A DNA stretch of 64,000 bases from Callaeas wilsoni. Lineage: Eukaryota > Chordata > Aves > Passeriformes > Callaeidae. Numbering within the stretch: the stretch's first letter is position 1; each line of letters begins with the position of its first letter. A model generated the notes under the pieces. It did no database searches. It saw nothing but the letters and a program-made list of their open reading frames with translations, and was not told the origin of the DNA. The position numbers and the translations under genes were made by a program. The DNA is taken from contig VWPU01011594.1 of assembly GCA_013398955.1 (NCBI GenBank), positions 62,001 to 126,000 of the forward strand. Reading direction: 5' to 3'. Shown one piece after another: positions 37,101 to 50,800 of the stretch.

Positions 37101-38327
37101 ATTTAAGATATACTCTAAAATGCACTTCCTTCTAGTATGAGGTTTTGAAAAACATTGCATGATGATATGATAAAGGAAGTCTTTGCACAGGCTGCAATTA
37201 CATAATGCATTTTAAACAAACTAAAGTACTTTTAAAAGTTTACTGTTGACTTTTTCAAAATATGGCTACAATAAAATTTGAAATTATGTACTGAAGCACT
37301 TAAAAAGGATGTGGCTAAGAAGTCTGATGAAACAAACTGCAAAAAAAGAAAACATGGGTAATTCTCAGATAAAAAAAATCTAAACAATATCCTCAATCTG
37401 ATCTGGTAAGTCATACAAAATTGATGAGTCACTTATAATCTGCCATATAAAAGTCATGTACGGCAAAGTATATTTTGAACAATTTCATTATATTCTCCAG
37501 CTAATATACACACCCATTTTGACCAGATGGAATTCCACTATCCCTAGAGGTACCTGTATATAACTGTTTGCCAAGCATTCTGTTATGAAAAAATTCAAAA
37601 GACATACAATTAGTCACAACGTTTTACAGTGAGGAGAAACATCATTGTTAGTCAGAGCTTTTACCCCACTCAACAAGTAAAAAAAGTCAGTTCTAACCTA
37701 TGTGATTTTATATGTAAACTCTACATATAAAAATATAAATGCTATATAGCAGGGGTTTATAACAGTCACTTGAACAAACCCCGTGTTTAGTAACCTCATT
37801 TCCTGCACAACAGTGAATACTTCTTGGACCTCTCACACTCCATGTGCTTATTCCAACAATACAGAGAAGCCTGAAAAAATATTCCAAGACACCCTTAACA
37901 TCAGATTGCTTACATTAGTTCTAGATACAGTAACTTCTCAGTAACACTAAGCATGGATCATTGCTTCATTCACAGGAGTTACTTCTTTAATCTCATGTTT
38001 GTTTCCAAGAAATAAACAACCACTTAAGATAGTTACCAGTGAAAAACCCAAATACACAGAAAAGCAAAGCTTTAAGAACTGAAAATTGCACCCAAACCAA
38101 TCAAACATGAAATCCATCCCTTAGATTTCATTAAAGCCTCTACACAGTGTCAAGACTGCTTGTATGAGAAGAGGAGTTCTTCCCATTAATCAACGGCTTT
38201 CCTCCTTCAAATGAACACCACCAGCTTTCTCACTGCCACCTCAGTGCCTCTTCGCTCTACAGCTGTACTGCCTGGTACCAAATCTCTGTTGTTCAGCTCT
38301 GAACATCTCCTGTCAACTGAAATAAGT
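31161..38327. other. unique AT-rich sequence, nothing recognised
   Basis: No repeat family, RNA gene or known coding segment was identified on either strand over these 7 kb. Confidence 0.5.
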
Positions 38328-38796
38328 TTCATTGAAGTGCTGGAGCACATCCAGAGATGGACAATGAAGCCGGTGAAGGGTCTGGAGCACAAGTCCTATG
38401 AGCAGGAGCTGAGGGAGCTGGGAGTGTTTAGCCTGGTGAAAAGGAGGCTAGGGGTGACCTTATCACTCTCTACAACTGCCTGAAAGGAGGCTGTAGCCAG
38501 GTGGGAGGTGGTCTCTTCTCCCAAGTGAGAAGCAACAGCACAAGAGGGACATCAAGCTGTGCCAGGGGAGGTTTAGACTGTATATTAGGATTGGATATCC
38601 CCAAAAGGGTTATAAAGCATCAGAACACACTGTTCAGGGAAGCTGTGAAGTTACCATCCCTGAAGGTATTTAAAAGATGTGTAGATGTGGCATTTAGGGA
38701 CATGGTTTAATGGTGGACTTGGCACTGCTGGGTTAATGGCTGGGCCTGACGATGGTGGATCTTTTCCAGCCTAAACAATTCTATCATACTATGATC
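38328..38796 (+). mobile_element. CR1 LINE, 5'-truncated 3' end
   Basis: This is a recognisable 3' end of a chicken-repeat-1 type non-LTR retrotransposon in plus orientation. The first part translates to the conserved C-terminal region of the CR1 reverse transcriptase protein, with words such as [10 protein letters not shown] and [10 protein letters not shown] one-base loss near 38449 (CT where the family normally has CTC before AGGGG) shifts the frame. The second part, in another frame, includes LFSQV and ends at the usual RDMV stop (stop at 38708-38710). A short internal region around 38580-38605 is also rearranged compared with the family. The 3' tail shows the degenerate ATTCTATGAT-type short repeat where CR1 copies normally end. 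The copy is dead: 5'-truncated, frameshifted and diverged. Confidence 0.93.
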
Positions 38797-41700
38797 ATCT
38801 ACCTCATTCCAAAAAACACTTGCCTACATGACACATCTTCATTTAATATAACACAATTTAAGCCAGAGTCTGAATAGTGAAATACTTTATTAGAAGGAAC
38901 ACCAAAACTACATTAAGAAACCAATATAAGTATTTCTGCATCTTGTAAGTATAATGAAATTCTCAAAGCTATACAAACACATCAATGAACCACCTCTCTC
39001 ACCCAAGAAAGTGCTGACCACCTAAGTTACAAATAAGTTACAAACTAAGAAAAATAGTCCATGGAGAAAACAGTAAATTCAAGATAAATTTTAAAATAAG
39101 GAGTGGAAGAATAACTAGCTGGTGAGAAACAGGCCATTTTCACATGATAGAAAACCCAATTAACAGTGTTTTTCATTTATTTCCAACAGATAATTATACC
39201 ATCTACATACACTTTCTAACCTAGTTCTACATCTGTTCAGTAATGAAACCTTTCTCCAACAAAACACAGTTTTCCATAAACTGTAATTTACATGGGCAGG
39301 TACTTGTGACATTGTTTTTGATAGTTATTTAAACAGTTAAGCTTTTCTTAATAGACCATGAGCTTATACTGTCACAAGTCCAAGAATGAACTGGACAACA
39401 ATAAGTAAAAAAGAAGAAAGGAAAAAATAATGTCTGTACTCATGTCTATACTCTCCTGGGGGAAAAAAGAAACCTGGACAGTTCCATGGCAAAAACTGAA
39501 CATAAGAAACACATCCCAAGGTAGCAGTGAAATTAAAAGAACACTAAATATACACAATATAGGCATATTATCAACTTGAGCAAGTGATACAGTATTTTCA
39601 AACAAGATTCAAGTGAAGGACACCAGTTATTAAATGCAAAGTTTTTTTTCTTATTATTTTAATGAAGGGAAAAGAAAAGCTCTCGTATTTCACAGATGAG
39701 GCCATGCCTTTAACTGGCTAACACATTGCAGAAGACTGTATTTGGTTGCAGTTCATGAGGTAAGGTCAATTCACACGTACAGCTAATCTGGTATCGATCT
39801 CTCACAGCCAGCTTTTCCACCCCACCTCACCCCATCAACGGACCAGGGAATCCAGCTATCGCACAGCCGTGCTAGCTCAATCTGTCACATGAAGTGCAAC
39901 TATTTAAAACTGCCTTCTTCAGAGGAAAGCCTTGAAGAAATCCTTTGGTGTGTGGAAGCAATCCTGTGCTTCAGTCTTAGCCCTCAAAGATGCTGTGTTG
40001 GAACACACAAGTCCTTCAAAAACCTCTGCATATGGCTTCCATCCACAGAGCAAGAAGACTATCAAAATCAAACATTCCATGTAGCAATCCCTAAAACAAA
40101 GATTTTTAGGAAGGGAAGTCTCCTCATTAAAGCAGCAATCAGAGGTGGCTAACCCCTTCCTGAATCAAACTATGCATTAACCACAGCAGTCAGAGACATG
40201 ACCTTTTTTCTTCACACGACATGGCTACTTCTCACTCTGCCTGATTCGGAAGCAGCAGAGGTGCGACACTCCAATTGTAATATCCAACCTAGACTTGATA
40301 TTTATCTCCAGGGAAGAAAATAATTGGATGTCACACCTACTAACTCAATTTCATTCTGCTAATTATTCTTTAGTGAAATTTTTTCTTTTTCTCCCTTCAT
40401 CACTGCATTCTGAATAGGATTAACGAAGTCACTGGTGAAATTATTTTGAAGACTATTGATCACATACACACAGTAACCACCCCCTCAGTATCTCTTGAGA
40501 AAAAAGCAGTATACAAAAAACAGATCAGGTTTGATATTTATATTGTAGTCTTCAAAGATCTAACACATCTCGCTATCTACATTTTTACTTTAAAAATGCT
40601 TAAGACATGGTTATTATATTTTTACACCACTGCAAAAAAACCAACAAAAACCCAACTGTAAAAACACCAATGAGCCCACTTCAATTCAAGAAAGCCAGTC
40701 CTAGTTTCTGCACCACTCATTTCCTCACTGCAGCACAAGCTCCTGCATGAGGCCAGGTTTTGTTCTGTGTGGTTCTCCAAGAAATCCACAAGAATGAGCG
40801 CCAAAATCTTCAATGTCCTTTCTATTACTGAGAAAGTAAGTTCACAGAAAAATACATGTATCATTAATGTTCTATGTCAAATATTTTCTGGATTCAAGCT
40901 TTTAGAAGTAAGAATGTGACTAATTCATCAGTTAGCCTGGTGATCCAAAGGCTGAACTGAGAGCAGAGAACATGCCTTAACAAAGAAAAGATAAATTGCT
41001 GCTATTTTGAGTTTGGTTTTTTTTAGAAGTAAACTTTTACCGAGGCTTAAAACATAAATAAATCTTTGCACAATTCTAATGACGATCCAATGCCTAAATG
41101 CTATGGAATATTTAACATACACATGCAAGTGCTAATTAACTGCTGCAACCTTCAGCTCCAGAAGGGCTGAAAGGCATAAAAACCAGCAAAACAAAGACTT
41201 GTTTGGAGGATGTGGACTTTGATGAGGAGGGCAGATTCAACAGTTAAAAGGTACATAAGAAATCAGTCTCCTGATTTAACAAGTTAGAGGTGCACACGAA
41301 ACAAACCACACATGCACATCATTGTAGATTTGCAATTACTGTACGTCATTATCCTTCCCAAGAGTTTGGCCGGTCAGTAGGATAAAAGGCTCCCAGGTGG
41401 ACTCTCCTGGCTGCTGCATTTCATTTTGGGCAGCCTTTAAACACACTGAGCAATGGGGGAGCTCTGCAGAGAGCAGGAGAGGGCAGGCAGCTGACACAGA
41501 AACTTCGCTGCCTCTCTCTCCCCTTCCCCACAGTCTCCACCACGAGATACAGAGGCTGAGCCTTCCCAAGGAACGCAGGGAGAACATACACACACAAACC
41601 TTGGAGGCAGCATAAAAACTCTCCCTTTGGCACTCAGGATTCCGGAGTGTTTGGTGTTACCCAAAAAGCCTCTAAGGGCTGTTGAACCAAAAACAAACCT

Positions 41701-44507
41701 AAGAACTGGGCGCAGCAGAGTGAAGTTTGGGGAATTGCTCTAGCAGTCCTCTCCACGTTCTGCCACACTCCATGTTTATATTCATTTGTTTACATTCATT
41801 CCTTTTAAGCACCTTCACTGGCCCAGGTTATGTTGTAATAAAAACACAGCTTTTGAGATCCACAGTTCTGATAGAAAGATTTCCCTTAAAATGTCAGCAA
41901 TGATGAAAAATACTACCTGCAAACTTTACTCAACTCAACACCCCATCTCACATTTATACATGTTCCAGTTATTAAAACCTCACTACGAGATTAATATATC
42001 TGTAAGAATTACGTTTGTCTCCTTCAACATCAGTTCAGGGAGGCAACCATTCTATACAAAGTATTTATGTGAAGGTACCCTGGAGACACACCAGCTAAAG
42101 GGACAGCTCTGACAGCAGCCAGCCCTGTCTCAGTAAGCCAGTGGCATCCTGCCAGGAAAACACCTGCACACTGAGCAACCTGCAATATAATATGAGATAC
42201 ACAGAGAGAAGAACAGAAAAACAAAACAATGACAGCATTAATTACCCAAACAGCTCAATGACTCACAAGTGGGACAACATTTATGCCAAGCTAATGCAGG
42301 CGTTTCCTCCCACTGGCTAATTTCAACATTTTGATCCTGCCATCAAACAAGTTTTATTTCTGCCCACTGCCTTGCTCCCCGTGTCTCAGAGGACAGTCTT
42401 GCTCAAATCACTGACCTGGTCCAAAGCACAATGGTTTGGGATTTATTTCCTTAAAAACAACACTACTGCTGAAACGAGTTCATTTCTCTTTCTCTCAAGT
42501 AGGACAAAATCCATCCCAACGTGTTTGAGCAGCATCTTCATTTCCTATTAGTATGTTGTGGTACACTCTCCCCTGCATTTCCCAGCTCCAGCAACACAGA
42601 AACCATCATGACTATCACCTTGCATTTGCTCTGTTCCAGTAACCTACCTCCCCACACAGGCCTGTGCTATAGGGATCATGAAACAGTAAGTACATCTTTG
42701 AATACTCCTACCCTTCAATTCAAGTCTCCTTCTACACTTCAGACAAATTATAAAGCAATTTAAACCATGAAGGACCAAGTTGGGTTTCCCCCCAGAAAAA
42801 AGCACCTTTATTTTTCCAAAACACTGTCTGGTAACAACTCAATCTCATTAGCTGTACAAATACACAATTCCTCTTTTCAAACCTGCTATTCCTACAGGCC
42901 CTAATGTCATAAAACAATGTGCAAGTTTGACATTCCTTCTTTTCCCCTTCCATTTCAGAGGTACTTGCTCCTACCACTGTTTTGCAAACTGAGTCAGAAT
43001 TTCTTTCAGTACCTCATTTACCAGCGTAAATCAAGTCTAACAGTAAGAAATAACATATATTAAAAATATACTGAAAATAAAACAGGAACACTAAAGACAT
43101 TTTATTTGCTTTTTCAGTAAAAATTACCCTTAAATTGTGAATCTAGCAGAAAAGGGCATGGACATAATGTCTACATACAAAAACTTCAGAAAATACACAA
43201 GGTATTTTAGGACTTTTTTAGTGTTGTCTAGTAACTCGTGCAAGTATTCTGTAATTCCTAATCTTGTGCAAACTAACAGTCCTTTTATCACATTGCTAGT
43301 CAAAATTAAATAACCAGAATTTACAATCTTCATCATTTTAGACACCAAAATTATTAGCCACTGACTCTGGCCAGTATTCTTTAAAAATATGAACTCCATA
43401 ATTTAAGCTAATAACTGCGGTTGCTGAGGTTTCTATAGTTACTTGTGAAGGGGTCATAGCTCTCTGAAATACATGCAGGCTCTAATAATAAGCTCCACCA
43501 CAGCATGCTAACAACCTTTAATGATTAATTAGGCAAAGACCAAGTTCCTGGTAAAGCAGAGAATCCCAATACATTCATTACCTAGTGAAGCAGCGAACAA
43601 AACAACTTTGGATTTTCAGATAAAACTGTGACTTTAGGCTGCATCTTTGCATTCTGGCAAGAGCAAAAACCCCAGGTGCATGAGCTGCCCAGTTAACCAC
43701 AGCCCACAGCAACAGCCAGCACAGCAGAGTTCCCACTTGGGAGACACCTCCTTATTTTCCCACCTTTCCTCTCCAATGCCTCCATAGTGAGTGTGATCTT
43801 GCATTAGCCTCCCTAGAACCTTCCTGAAAAGATGACAAACAAAATAAGATCTGTACTGTGCAGAGCACTTAGGAACAAACTGCAAGAGTAAGTAAAAAAT
43901 AAAGTTTATCAGCAGATCAAAGTATGGGACAATACCTGTCAAGACAGCTAACATACTAAAAAAAAATACAATGCACTTGTACCTTTCTAAATTGCTGCTC
44001 TCATGTTGGCATTGTGATTTTCTGGTTTTTTCTTATGTTTTTCTTTATTTTGCATTTAACTGAACCACACAGAATAATACAGAGCAGTAATTACCATTAA
44101 TCACTCCCAAGTATTATATGTTGGCTTGGGAAGAAAATAGAAGAGTATTGTAGAAAACATTTAAGTAGGTAGAAGTTTAAAAATTTAAAAAATGCAGTCA
44201 GGCTATTAATCTAACGAAATACCATTTTAAACACATGTAGTGCAAAAGATAACACTCCTTTGTTTGTGACCAATTCCTGTATTTTTGCCACGCCTCATGT
44301 GAGTAAGAGACCACTTTCATCTCCAAAACTCCCAAACTTGCAAATGCATTTGTGGCATTGCTGAAGTCACGTTTGTGTTAACAAATGCGACTCTGGGAAA
44401 ATGAAGACCTTTGTTTCTCCATGAGCTAAGAATTTCCACCCCGCTTAGAGGGCCTTACCCTTACACGTGCCAGAGCTGAGCCTGCATGTGGATCAAGCTG
44501 ATGACTG
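38797..44507. other. unique AT-rich sequence, nothing recognised
   Basis: No gene or interspersed repeat was recognised. A GC-richer stretch near 41390-41600 carries overlapping frames of 66-85 codons on both strands, none familiar. Confidence 0.5.
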
Positions 44508-44840
44508 ATATAAAAATATATTAGTAATGCAATAATAATGTATCTCGATATCTATAATATATATTTTGCTATGTGTATAGCTATTCGGATACCTATACAC
44601 CAAGATACATAATGTATTATATATCTTATTATGTGTTATTATAGTTGATATAATTCCAGTATTGTCTTTAATATATCTGTGATATAGATATATATACCAT
44701 ATCTAACAGATTCTGTATATATCTGTATTTTATATATACAGAGCTACATTAGCTATAATATATTTACATATTACGTAGATGTGTTCATATCTATTATGTA
44801 CATTAGATCTAATATAATATTACATGTATTATAACTGTAA
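44508..44840. repeat. TA-rich degenerate low-complexity tract
   Basis: About 330 bp consist mainly of alternating and near-alternating A/T with scattered ATCTATA, TATATC and GATATA words. No single unit repeats exactly. It contains small palindromes, for example CTGTATATA at 44713-44721 against TATATACAG at 44733-44741. This is consistent with a decayed TA-type microsatellite; such tracts are prone to cruciform extrusion and replication slippage. Confidence 0.75.
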
Positions 44841-47800
44841 GAGGAATTGCAGCTTGCTTTTGATTTACAAACAAGTTATTGAGCTGGAAACAACAAAAAT
44901 AAATGCAAGAGCTCAAATATGAGCCTAATAGCCAACATTCAGAATTTGCAGATTTAAAGCATATGCTAACCAGAGTGAAGCCGCTCTTACGTGTTTCAGG
45001 ATATTACAACCTTTTTGGCTTCTCACATCTCCAACAATGCTATCAAGTCAAGGTCAAATGAACCCTTGAGCTCCTTGTTGGGGGCAGGCCAAATGGGGGG
45101 CATGCTGTTTGGGTTTTGTGGGTTTGGGTTCTTTTAACTTACTTGAAGTTTTCTGGTCTTTATTTGATTTGGCACTTTTACAACATTGGATTCAGTGAGT
45201 GCTCTTTAGGGGGTTTTTTGTGTATTTCTTAAGCTGAATGATTACACAGCTAGTTAAAAAGCTGAAAATACAACAAAATAACTTTTAACCTGTCAATATT
45301 ACACCAAATTTTAAGTCAACAATAGTTAATTAATTCATTTCTTAAATCCTCTGGGATGAGGAGATAAGTTTGCTTTGCCTATGAATTGCTCTAAATATTA
45401 ATTTTCTGCTTGCCTACTGGGACTAAATCAAACACAGTTAAAATGGTTACTGTGGTTACAGTGATGGATCAAGAAAAAAATAGAAAAAGTTATTTAACCC
45501 ACAAAATACAAATGAAAAGCCTGTAGAAAACAGCAAAGCACTACTGACATTTACACAACAAAGAAAAAAAACAGGTCCACACCTTATGCAATTTCATATA
45601 AACAAGGCTTGTGATCCCAAATCCATAAGAGGCTGAGATTTTTTTCTCCAATATTTAAAAAATACAAAACATTTACAAGTTTTTTCCAGAATACAAGCAT
45701 AAATACATTATTGCATCTTCTTTACAATCATTATAAAGCAAAAAGGAATGGTTTATCCAACTAGTGAGGGAGGGGAAGAACAATGGCAAAATGGTTACAT
45801 ATTCCACTCAAAAGGTAGAGGAATATGTGAGGGGGGACAAGGAACACACAATAGACACAGTTTTAGTGTAAACCTGCTAAAGGCAAAATACTGCCAGTAG
45901 AGTTTTCAAATGAAGCTACGCTGTGACAAAATAGTCCATAGGAACAGTTCTGCACGATCAACGGCATTGCTCACACGAACCGCACTCAGGGTAAGAGCAC
46001 AAATCCACAGCTGTGGAGCAAGCGCTGAAAAACCAAAACCCAACACCCTGGAAACAGTATCTTTATAAATGAAGCAGCAGTACATGGTTCTGTAACACAC
46101 TGTAACTAACCAGTAACCCACACTCAGGGGTGGTAAGAGCACAACTCTCGCACACGGCTGGTTTCCTGGCAGCAGCGCTGGCTGAATCAACAAGCACGTG
46201 CGACACCACCTACCACAAGGGACAACGACACTCCAGAGCTCCTGAAGTGGCAGGCAATCCAACTAAACCAAAACAAGGGATGAGGGAAAAACTGAGCTCA
46301 TTTGAAATTAAAGAAAGAAAATCAATAAAATACCATAACTATTTTAATAGGCGTTACAGCAGTGACACGTAACTGAGGCTGGATTTTCACATGCATGCAG
46401 ATACAACTCTGCTACTCCTTGTGCATATCTACAAATCCTACCTAATTCTAGTTACTTACTTGACAATAATCTGGTTTACATAACTTCATTTTTTATCTAG
46501 TGCATAGATCATTATTTTATTTCAAAATTAACGTCCTCACAAAAGTATTACAGTTCACATCTTTAGTAAAATGCGAAAAAATATACAGTGCCAGAAATTG
46601 TAAAGTGGATTCTTTAATACAAAAATGTTCCTGTTTTCTGTGATGCATTTTTGCTTTAATTAGCATGGTTTGAGAAGGGGAACGTCATCGTCCGCTGCTT
46701 CTCATAGTAGAGTGTGTTAAAGAAATAATCACATTCATTACACTTTAGGAAAAAGCTAGAGGACCAAGGATCTAAGAGACATACAATAAGCATTAAATAA
46801 ACCCAAATATAGACAACTTTGTGCATATCCAAGGTATTTTCATAAAGACTTGACATCATCTTCTCCTGCCTTTTGATCTCAGGGGCCTTAGAGTAGCAGT
46901 TCCTTGTTCCACTCTCCTGTAGAAACGAAGAGTTGCAGCTAACACACATCTGAAGCTTGGCCAGCTTCTCAGAATAATCTTGTAGTTTCCATGTACACAT
47001 GGAACAAGACAGTCTGGCGAAGTATAAATATTTCAGTAAACTCCAGTCTTTCTAAATTATATGCATTATCAGTCTGTCATCCAAGGCTGGAGCTGCAGAC
47101 AGCTATCTGCAAACCACCTATCCTCAGATTTGAACAGAGGTTCATCTAGCTCCTACTAAAATTCTGCATGTATTAATCCAAGAATGTTGTCAAGTGTCTG
47201 CTTGTGTTTTATCATCATAACATAGCCTCATGCATCATGAAGCTTAAAAAATTCTCAATCTGCTTTCAGAACTTTACCTGCCTCATTAGTCTTTAGTTTT
47301 TGTCTCTACGGACTAGCAGTGACAAAAAAATATATAAATTATTAAATGCACACTATAGAGGCTGTGGAATTACACATCAACCCCACTTTTTTTTATTGCC
47401 TGATTATACTGAGAAGGCACTACTCTCAGACAGCTCTAGATAGCTTTGTCTCTAATATTAACGTGCTTGTTTTGAAGATGAGCCTGCCTTCTCTTTCACT
47501 ATTGTCTAAAGCAAATATTGGATATTGAAATAGAATCTAATAAATTATTTCTAGTTTGCTAGTTTGGAGAGAGGAACAGATCCAGAAGTCTTTCATAAAT
47601 AGGGAAACAGTTCCAAATTCCAATAATACAATCTCTGTCCTGCTGCACAGTTATATCTAAATTATTGTGCTGTCTGCTTCCATCTGCCTAAATACCATTT
47701 CAAGTTCTTCTGAGAAAAGATCTGATGTCTTCAAGCAACTTGCCAAGTTCTGGGTCACTCTGTGACAGAACATTCTATAGGAAAGGAAAATATGTAAATC

Positions 47801-50800
47801 ACTTGACATGATGTGTCTCTTTGCTACCGAGTTCATTATTTATTGCATATGCAAATGATGCTTATGGCTAACACTAAAATTAAATTCTTCCCCCTGCAGC
47901 AGTATCTACTATTCTTAGGTAACGGTTATCACCCACAACAGTCACCAGTCTGCTGGAATTCCATTAACCAGCGCATCTCCAAGAAGGGCAGAGGGATGTA
48001 TTCATTTTAGACCAGATATTTTACAGACACTGAACTGTTTCTTTCATTATTAGTTTTTCTGCTGCCTCAGGACAACTGTCAAGAGTTCTTTCCACCTCTC
48101 ACTATTTCTTCTAGGAGTAAATATAACCTTTCAGTGCTTTTATTACCGACAGAAATGGGAGTCTATGAAAAATGGGAAAATATAAAGGAGAACATCGCTG
48201 CTGTTTTGAAGCAGCCCAGCAGCAGTAGGGGTAGAGAAGATGAGATTAGGTGCAACATGGCTTTTTGGGCCATCACTAGGGTAAGAGATTCACTGCATCA
48301 CAATGGGCAAAAAAACCTCCCCTTTTCCTATTCTTCCTCTGCTAACACTGTACTTCAAAGCCCTAGACACAAAGGAAAATTTCCTATGGAATAACTAGCT
48401 GTTTCATTCAATAGGAAATATTTTCACTTGATACAACACACAATCATTGCTTTGTTCTCTAATTGTAGAGAAAATTCAATGTGATTTCAGCACAACTGAA
48501 CCCACAGTTCTGGGTTACATAAAAGTCCTTTCCATCATATTAATATTTTTTAATATAAATACAACATGGAACATTTGCAGGCTTTTCAACAGATTTTTCA
48601 AAGTTAAAGAAATCCTACCCAAAACACAAAAGTAAACAACTGCTTGTCTCAGGGACTTATTTAATTGAAAGAGCAGATACTGTAACAAAACTATGTTAAA
48701 GTATTGGTTACGCAAGTGCTGACTCAGTCTATCGGGCTTTCCTTTATGATAAATTTAATTAACTGTAAGCAACCCAAGCGAAACAGAGAGCACACACATG
48801 GAGGTGTACTAAAAAAAGAAGAGACCAGCTCATAGTCCAGCAATTTTAGCCAGGTAGGACCAAGGACCATGAAAAAAATCTCCTCAGGGACAGCAAATCC
48901 ACACAAAACTTTTACCCTAAGATGCTGACTCAAGACAAGGAACAGGGCTATCATAAGAATATAATAGAAGAGCTTTCAAAACTCTTTTCATCTTGTTATT
49001 TAAAATATGATCCCAGGATTAAATATTCAGATTTTATAACCACCTGCATCCAAGTTCATTTAAACAACAGTTTATAGTGTCATGAGATTTGACATCTCTG
49101 AGTTTTCTTGCAAAAGGGGCAGACATGGAATTTGCAGGGTCTTTTGCCATTACCATAATGCTCCACAGGAATCAATTGCCAACTTGTAGCATAATAATAG
49201 TTTTAAAGGTGAGTCCAGTGGTCTTGTCAACCATCATTCTGCAAAGTATTTTAAACCAATTAATCTATAAACAGAATCAGTGAACACTGTGTAAATAAAA
49301 GCCCTCTTTTATATTTTTTTAAGCCAGTGCTCTTTAGACTCATATATGCCTGCAGGCTGTGATAAGCTACTTAACATCTCTGTGAGTAGACGCAAGGAGA
49401 AAAGAGCAAACATCTTGGTGGAGTCCCTAGGAGACAAGGACACAGAACGGTAACACTGGACAAGACCAGAAAACAACGCTGTTGCCAAGCCAGCTGACTC
49501 TTCCACCAAGTGGCAACGTGCTGCCCTCCGTCACAAATGGAATTTCCCCAAGCTACAGTTAAGACCAAGACCCAACAAAAAGACCAGAGTTATGAACTAC
49601 TGCAACACTAGTAATTTGAAAAGCTTGTGAAAATTAATTTGAGGGATGAAATTAATTATGGGCAACCCAAACATCAGTTCACTTCTGTAAAGAAGACATC
49701 AAAGACCTTCATTAGCTCCCTCATTTTCCTTGAAGATTTTAAGAAATCTCTCAAGCAAATAACCCCTGTTCAGCATAATACAAATCAGCTTTAGTAACAC
49801 ACTCCAATTAAGGGCAGTAAGCTCCCGCTGACGACACTTTCAGTTCGGGCTGTGTTACAAGTGTTGAGCGGACAGAGTAACAGACTGGATCCTGCCAACA
49901 GCTCATGATAACCCAGAGAAGAGGCAAGAAGAAAGATCAACTAATATTAGAGCGTCTAAGAGGAGGAAGAAGAAAAAGCTTGTTTCTGATTCAAAGGAGT
50001 CTGACATTCCCCTCTTTTCAGTGGCAACACTTCTGTCCTCTGATCTGCAGATGAAAGTATGTACGTAGCAGGAAGGGAAATCCAGAAGGAAGAAGAAAAA
50101 ACTGAATCCACACAAGCAATTGCCTTTACACATCTTTAAGCATTGGCTTGAATTAGATGATCCTGCAAGAAACTGCTCCATTTTCCAGGCTTCGCAACAC
50201 ACAACGGCAGCTCTAAAAACAAAGTATTCATTGTGTCATACAAGAAAGGGAAAAATACTACTAGGTCAGACTCAGAAGAAAAAAAATCACCAGGTTTTTC
50301 AAATTCCTGTCCCGGTAGAAGATAAATTTGACCGTGCCTTCTTCAGCACAGACACAGAGCAAAATTTATTTAAGGGAAAAAAGCATAAACTTTATTTCAA
50401 AGTTATTTAGCTTGCACCTTTACCTTCTTCCAAGACAAAAGAACACACATACAACAGTTCACTGCCTCAAAATTGAAAAAAAAAAAATTGAATGAGCATG
50501 AGACAACTGTACACAACAGCTGACACTGACACCACAAAAAAGGTTTTCCTATGAAAAATGAAGTCTTTTCCACTTTCCATAGGATTTTATCCCCCAATTC
50601 TCTTCTCACTTCCGTCCTTAAAGATAACATTCCATTAACAGATGTTTTCACCATTACAGAACTCTGACTAAACATTAAAACAAGCTTTCTGCTATATAAC
50701 TTCTGGAGTAAAACCTTTAAATGGTAGGTACCTTTCAGCAATGTATTCTTATATTAACTAAATAAATAAAAAAAACTTGCTTACAGAAAAATGTACAAAT

